Positions 59,601 through 64,000 of a stretch of DNA of 64,000 bases are shown here, one piece after another. The DNA lies in NCBI GenBank assembly GCA_012845835.1, contig JABAKD010000016.1:14001020-14065019 (forward strand), read 5' to 3'. Both the position numbers and the translations under genes were made by a program. The DNA is from Undaria pinnatifida (Eukaryota; Sar; Phaeophyceae; Laminariales; Alariaceae). Position 1 is the stretch's first letter; the number at the start of each line of letters is the position of its first letter. The notes below the pieces were generated by a model. That model was given only the letters and a program-made list of their open reading frames with translations. It was not told where the DNA came from and ran no database searches.

Positions 59601-62600
59601 TCGTCCTGTGTCAATGCGGTAGAGCTGCTTGGTAGAGATAGACGTCGCAACTATGGAAAGATAGACAAACCACGTCGCAATCGAAGGGAAGGCATACGAA
59701 GAGCTACGCAAGGCGTCCGACCTCGAGCTCGGTACTCGCGGACACCACGGTAGATACTTTACACAAAGAGATGCGGCGCAACCTGAGATAATGCGGTGGG
59801 ACCTACCAGGTAAAGCAACAAGCTTCAACACATGCAGAGAGTCTGCAAAAACGTAAACGTCCGACGTTATTGTCGGCGTCGTTGTTGTTGTCATCGTTGT
59901 TCTCGCTTTCAGTCACGGCTATAGTGTAGTCCGTGGTCACAGGACAAGCTCCATCTTGGAGTACAAAAACACCTTAGGAAACATTAAACAAAACAATACA
60001 CACAACTGAAGCAAACCGTACGCCTCACACACATAAGGGTTAGGGTTACAACCACCAGAAAAGCCCAATTACAATGCGGGGTTCTGGTACCGCTTTTCCT
60101 TACTCCTTTACGGGAAACTTGGTGAAACACACGGGTCATTACCTGGGTTCATATCATCGACCGATAAAGTTAGTTGTCCACCGAAACTCCGAAACAAAAG
60201 AGGAGCCTAACTCGAAATACAGCAGAGCGCTTTCTTCTGTCTGAGGTTAATTTCAGTCAACGTACAAATGTCTCACGATCAATTGAAACGCGACATGCCG
60301 CGGACACATTCATACCCCCCATGACTGCGGTATTTCCACTTGTAACCAGGAAATCTAAAACCGGCAAGCAAAGTCGACCATAAAGTTGGATTTGTTCCAA
60401 CCCTTTGTTATCGAAGAAGTGAGCTTTTCCAGTGGACCCGTACCCACAAAAAAACGCAAAATATCTCCAAAGTAAACAATGCTAAGATTAATATTGTGGC
60501 GGGACCTTATAGTCTATACGAGTACTCGTAACAAAAAAATGTTGGAGAATCATAGGGTCGTGAACCTATATACTCGTAGTATATTTTATATAGCCATCAG
60601 GCAACAATTCCCTCTCTCCAAACACCTATAAGAGGGACATGAACACCTCGAAAATATCCCCGTGCGGTGCTATACGACTGTCCGGTGCGGGCGTCTCTAA
60701 TGATAGGTACCATAACATTGATCATTACCGAGTACGAAGAAGTGAAGTCAATATCTAACCAACAACTGCAAACATTGTGTAGATACGCTACACAAATAAT
60801 GCGGTGTAACTTGAGCCAAAAGCGGCCAATTGCGGTGCAAACTTGGGCCAGATGCGGTGCAATCTGAGCCAATGAGTTTCAACACAGGTAGGTAATGTTA
60901 TAAAGCGAAATATCTAACAGGCGGCACCTCCACGAGCTCTTGTCACTAAAACACTCTAGACGGGACCGACGGAATTGACGGCTTTCTGTGCTGAGACAAT
61001 GCCTTCGATTGTGTCGTCTGTCATGGCACGCACCACTGAGTCCGCGAAAGGCAGAACTAAAACCAAGAAATGTACTCGTAAGTATCTAGTAGATACGTTA
61101 CAAAATTAATGCGGCGCAATGAGGCTAAACGCGGTCAACCTGAGCCAAACGCCACGGCAACCTGACTACCGGATACTACAAATACGACGATGTGCCGTAG
61201 CTACACCGTACTAAGTACCTGGTATGGGCGAAGGGCTAGGAGTGCGAGTGGGGGCCAAGCTGTCGGAAGTTCCCCGCTGCACTCCAAGGGAAGGGGGACG
61301 ACCTACTGCAGAATTTCCTAGGCTATGAGGCCGTGTCAAATCGGGGTCATGGTCTCGGGGAGCCTAGCCCTAATCACGCGCTTCCTCAATGCGGCCAAGG
61401 GAACGAAAGACAACCCACGCCAAGCATATCACTGCCGTGCTTGAATATCACTCGCAGCACATGCCTCTTGCGTACCATTGCGTTGTTCGGCTCGAACACT
61501 CGCTTGGCGATTGCATGGGCCTGGGAACTGCTATATCGTGACATTTGGAGTTACCACCGTCTTCGAGCGCGTGCAGGGTACAGGATACTGAGAACCAGAG
61601 GGAAAGTGAGTGCCGGCACTTTAATCCTACAACAACAACAAGGGCCGGATCCAGAGGTGAGTGATAGGGACGCCACTCTTAGGTCGTCCACAAAACAAAT
61701 GCGGTGCAACCTGAGCCAATGAGTTTTTAACACATGTAGAAAATCTGTCACAGCAAAGTATCTGACAGGCGGCACCCTCAACACGCGCTCTTCTCACCAC
61801 AACACTCTGGACGGGGCCAAGGGCATTGACGGCTTTCTTGACGGACACAATGCCCTCGATCGTTTCGTCCTTTTTAGCGTCCACCACTTCGTCCGCGAAC
61901 GTCAGAGCTTCGCAAATCTTCTTGTCGAGCACTGTCACCGACTTTTGTTCCGCCTGCGGTTGACGCCAGCGGTGGCGCAAAATGCAAACCAGAGTCGTTT
62001 TCTTCAACATACATCGTTTCTTGCCACCACACAAACGTAGCTACTGCTGCTGTGCTCGCCAAGTTGCGGTAAGAACAAAACATATTATAGCTGGATTTCC
62101 ATCACACATACTAGAACGTATGAGCAGCTACTGCTGCGTGACGAAGATTAGGCAACCAACAACCCCGAATTTCCACGTCACGACGCCGGTTCAGTAGTAA
62201 GCCGCGTAACTTATGAGGTCGATATCGTGAGTTCGAATCCCGCAAGGGAATTTTTCTTACAAAAACTTGCCAGGCCGAACGTGCGAGAGCGCGAGTTGGC
62301 GAAATTGAAGAGCCAGCCATAAAACGTAGAATCAATCATGGAGTCGTATCTCGTGAACTACTTCGAATGAGAACTTGAAACTTGGAAGCACTGAACCTGC
62401 CTGGTACATCAGTGCATCTGCAAAAAAATGAGTATGTAAAAACTTATGACACAATTATAATTCAAACTCGACGAGATATCGACACAAAAAAAAAAAAAAC
62501 ACCAAACAGTTTACACTAAATTCGGTAATAAGAATCTTCGTTATCGACTGGGGTGAAAGTGGGTGTAGACATCACTGACGGCATAACGAAAAGATCGACA

Positions 62601-63516
62601 ACAGTTTTATTGCCCAATTCGTCGATCGTCACGAGATATAGCCAAAACGAGATTCCATACTTAATCCAAGTGTAGCGAGAATAACGGTGTTTATCGCGAT
62701 GTAGAGCTCAATTTTGCGATTTTCGGCCTGGAACGTCAACACCGTATTCGCGACGACCGTGCGAAATAATGTCTTGCAGTTTTTTTTTGTTTTACCATAT
62801 GAGTTTCAGTCGCATGTCTATTTTGGTTGTTGTTGCAAGTTCGGTCACATCTCTCTCGAAAACAGACAGCCCGGCAAGACACGTCTTGGTTCATGCATGA
62901 ACAATGCCGCGTCAATTATTCACGTCCAACTGCGTAAAATCGGGTGGTGCGTGGCGGATCTCCTGTTTTGACACGGTCTTGGCTGACCCAGCTCGTATTC
63001 GCGATAAAAACGAAGGCGCGTACCGGGGGAGGGAATGGATGACACCTTTGACATTGGCTCGTCCAGAATATCGCTGAGGGTAAAAACCTCTTACGAGATG
63101 AGTTGGCAAGTAGAAGTGATAATGAGAAAAGGGTACTCGTAGCTACTCATATGTTGACGATTTTTTGGCAACTAAAGAGACTGGCCCGGCGATGCTTTTG
63201 TCGTTTGACGTGCGACGGACTACGTTGAAGACAGGTTCTGTCAACCGTTTGCAGGCCACTCGACTGTGGACTTCGTTCCGTCCTTTCTCGAACTGCCTTC
63301 ACATGGTCGTGCGGTTATTGAAGCGAAATCGCACCACAAGGCATCCTTGCCACGTACGTCAAATGGCAATGGATTCGACAGCAGATACCTGCTTCAGGTA
63401 TGTGCATTGTGTTGCATTATTTGCTCCCGAGAGGTGTGCTTCGGCATCAGAGTTATAGCAGATTGCCGTGTAACCACGTACTACATCAGGGCGAAGCTGT
63501 AATAAGGTGAAACCAC

Positions 63517-63553
<37 letters not shown>

Positions 63554-63747
63554 CGACAACGATGACGACGACAACAACCTGCGGGGATATGGCGTAAGCG
63601 CTCGAACGTCCACGGCATAAAACATACCCTCACCTCTTCAGGGCTGGGCTTGAGAGGAGTCATATTGATGATAGACTCCGTCACGGACTCTACCACAGGT
63701 GCCATACTGGAGAGGACGGGGAGGCCGGCCAGAGTTATGTACACGCT
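56650..63747 (-). CDS. Modular helical-repeat protein of unknown function (5' end outside window), 6 exons
   Basis: Minus-strand exons, all GT..AG: 63747-63634 (38 codons), 61953-61798 (52), 59060-58980 (27), 58219-58049 (57), 56862-56748 (38 plus one base) and a short last exon 56666-56650 (ALYEY-stop). The first four are exact multiples of three in phase 0. They encode ITLAGLPVLSSMAPVVESVT; VTVLDKKICEALTFADEVVD and DETIEGIVSVKKAVNALGPV; GVACDVGDGVGKACGSANDT; VFGAVCDTYNGATAMAGDAV and VIHVTSTTGNVVHSAK; SIVGNTTNAIGSTVSSLFGA. These Val/Ala/Asn/Thr/Asp-rich amphipathic segments look like diverged copies of one helical module. No known domain is recognised. More exons could hide in the introns. 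The 56747-56667 intron and 17-nt last exon fit in phase but are the least certain part. Confidence 0.75.
56878..57125. repeat. Minisatellite, about 60-bp unit, four copies, intronic
   Basis: Units contain CAACAGCACGACGGGTTAGG or variants, then GTCGAG..GACGCA. Lies in the intron upstream of the 56862 exon. Confidence 0.8.
58268..58429 (-). pseudogene. Two decayed partial copies of the 58219 exon
   Basis: Copy 1 (58429 down to about 58370) reads VLDAVLYTYDGATAI behind an AG, against VFGAVCDTYNGATAM in the real exon. Copy 2 (58313 down to 58268), GTTTAGCGCTGCCCGGCACA, is more decayed. Both are upstream of the real exon in its intron, spaced about 105-115 bp apart. The first could still be spliced as an alternative start of the exon, but no donor follows. 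Confidence 0.75.
59263..59480 (+). repeat. About 215-bp dispersed repeat, copy 2
   Basis: Colinear with 41298-41515: AATCAAGTCCGTGGTCACAG, GGCTCCAGTCACTCTG, GCAATTCATGCCTCC, ATGTGCCAGGTCC. A short related stretch, GTCCGTGGTCACAGGACAAG, is at about 59930. Confidence 0.85.
60947..61056 (-). pseudogene. Dead duplicate of the 61953 exon
   Basis: Behind TTTTAG it reads LPFADSVVRAMTDDTIEGIV, SAQKAVNSVGPV, then stop, where the real exon has LTFADEVVDAKKDETIEGIV, SVKKAVNALGPVQSVV. CAG has become TAG and the donor GTGAGA has become GTGACA. Flanking intron sequence (TGCGGTGCAA, GAGCCAATGAGTTT, AGGCGGCACC) is duplicated with it, so a block of at least 280 bp was copied about 870 bp away. Confidence 0.85.
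62205..63080 (+). mobile_element. tRNA-derived SINE-like repeat, copy 3, split by about 660 bp
   Basis: The head 62205-62330 has CGTGAGTTCGAATCCCGC and GTGCGAGAGCGCGAGTTGGC. The body tail resumes at about 62990 with ATTCGCGATAAAAACGAAGG and GGGAGGGAATGGATGACACC. The inserted stretch shows no inverted ends and no clear coding content. Confidence 0.65.
63515..63560 (+). repeat. CAA trinucleotide microsatellite
   Basis: About 12 CAA units followed by GACAACGATGACGACGACAA. Confidence 0.95.
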
Positions 63748-64000
63748 CTGCAGGGTGGGAGGAAAAAAATGGTGGGCGACAGACGCCGCGGAGACAGGGA
63801 TGGAGCTTCGATAAGCAATTAGGGCTCGCAGAGACTAACACTTGAAGTATTGGACAAGTCTAGAGTACGTAATAGTATTCTGCTTGCCATCCGACAATCA
63901 ACCATAACATGGGTAATGTAGTACTTATAGTGTGGGAGTTGTGAAATTCAAGCAAAAAATCTATGCAGCTGTAATTAATTGAAGACATTTAATAATTTCC

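Overview
The window is nuclear DNA from a eukaryote with few genes and many repeats. The evidence is small exons bounded by GT..AG splice sites, introns from about 80 bp to several kb, tRNA-derived SINE-like repeats, non-LTR and copia-type retrotransposon remnants, terminal-inverted-repeat elements, and many micro- and minisatellites. Nothing looks bacterial: there are no operons, ribosome binding sites or dense ORFs. Two weak hints point to a flagellated, possibly photosynthetic stramenopile such as a brown-alga-like organism: a cyclophilin of the PPIL6 (cilia-associated) type, and a secreted beta-strand-rich protein resembling, as I recall them, uncharacterised diatom/stramenopile proteins. 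The species cannot be fixed from this sequence.

Four genes can be assembled exon by exon with matching splice phases. (1) A PPIL6-like cyclophilin on the minus strand (465-3468), incomplete at both ends. (2) A short O6-alkylguanine-DNA alkyltransferase (MGMT/Ogt domain) on the plus strand: exons 13052-13110, 14209-14296 and 15260-15330, joined S-DIPAGKVSTYG through to the PCHRV active site; the last exon was not found. (3) A complete three-exon gene on the minus strand (31774 down to 27021) for a 291-residue protein with a signal peptide and a beta-rich body. (4) A minus-strand gene (63747 down to 56650, 5' end outside the window) made of phase-0 exons encoding short Val/Ala/Asn/Asp/Thr-rich helical modules. 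Weaker single-exon or two-exon candidates are at 8517-8740, 17210-19528, 22749-22885 and 47053-47124.

Repeats fill the rest. Region by region: 0-4 kb, cyclophilin with repeat insertions in its introns; 4-13 kb, SINE-like and other dispersed repeats; 13-15.6 kb, the alkyltransferase; 16-26 kb, an inverted-repeat element (17.7-18.8 kb), a foldback (20.3-20.6 kb) and minisatellites; 27-31.8 kb, the secreted protein gene with a 1-kb near-palindrome in its second intron; 33-41 kb, a nested transposon graveyard (a LINE split by later insertions, a TA-flanked MITE with its empty site visible nearby, an inverted pair of a 290-bp repeat split by a 1.5-kb element with 8-bp target duplications, and a 380-bp CTAAT satellite); 43.7 kb, a tRNA-Ser-like gene; 44-46.7 kb, a satellite built on CCCATGGGTCGCC-like units and interrupted by a foldback; 49.8-50.1 kb, a copia RNase H remnant; 52.3-53.2 kb, a GC-rich minisatellite; 56.6-63.7 kb, the modular gene.

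Two patterns cut across the window. First, real exons repeatedly have decayed partial copies of themselves within about 0.1-0.9 kb (cyclophilin, alkyltransferase, the modular gene twice, and perhaps the 8.5-kb exon). Second, the 9-mer TACCWGGTA occurs at least 16 times, against about 0.5 expected by chance.
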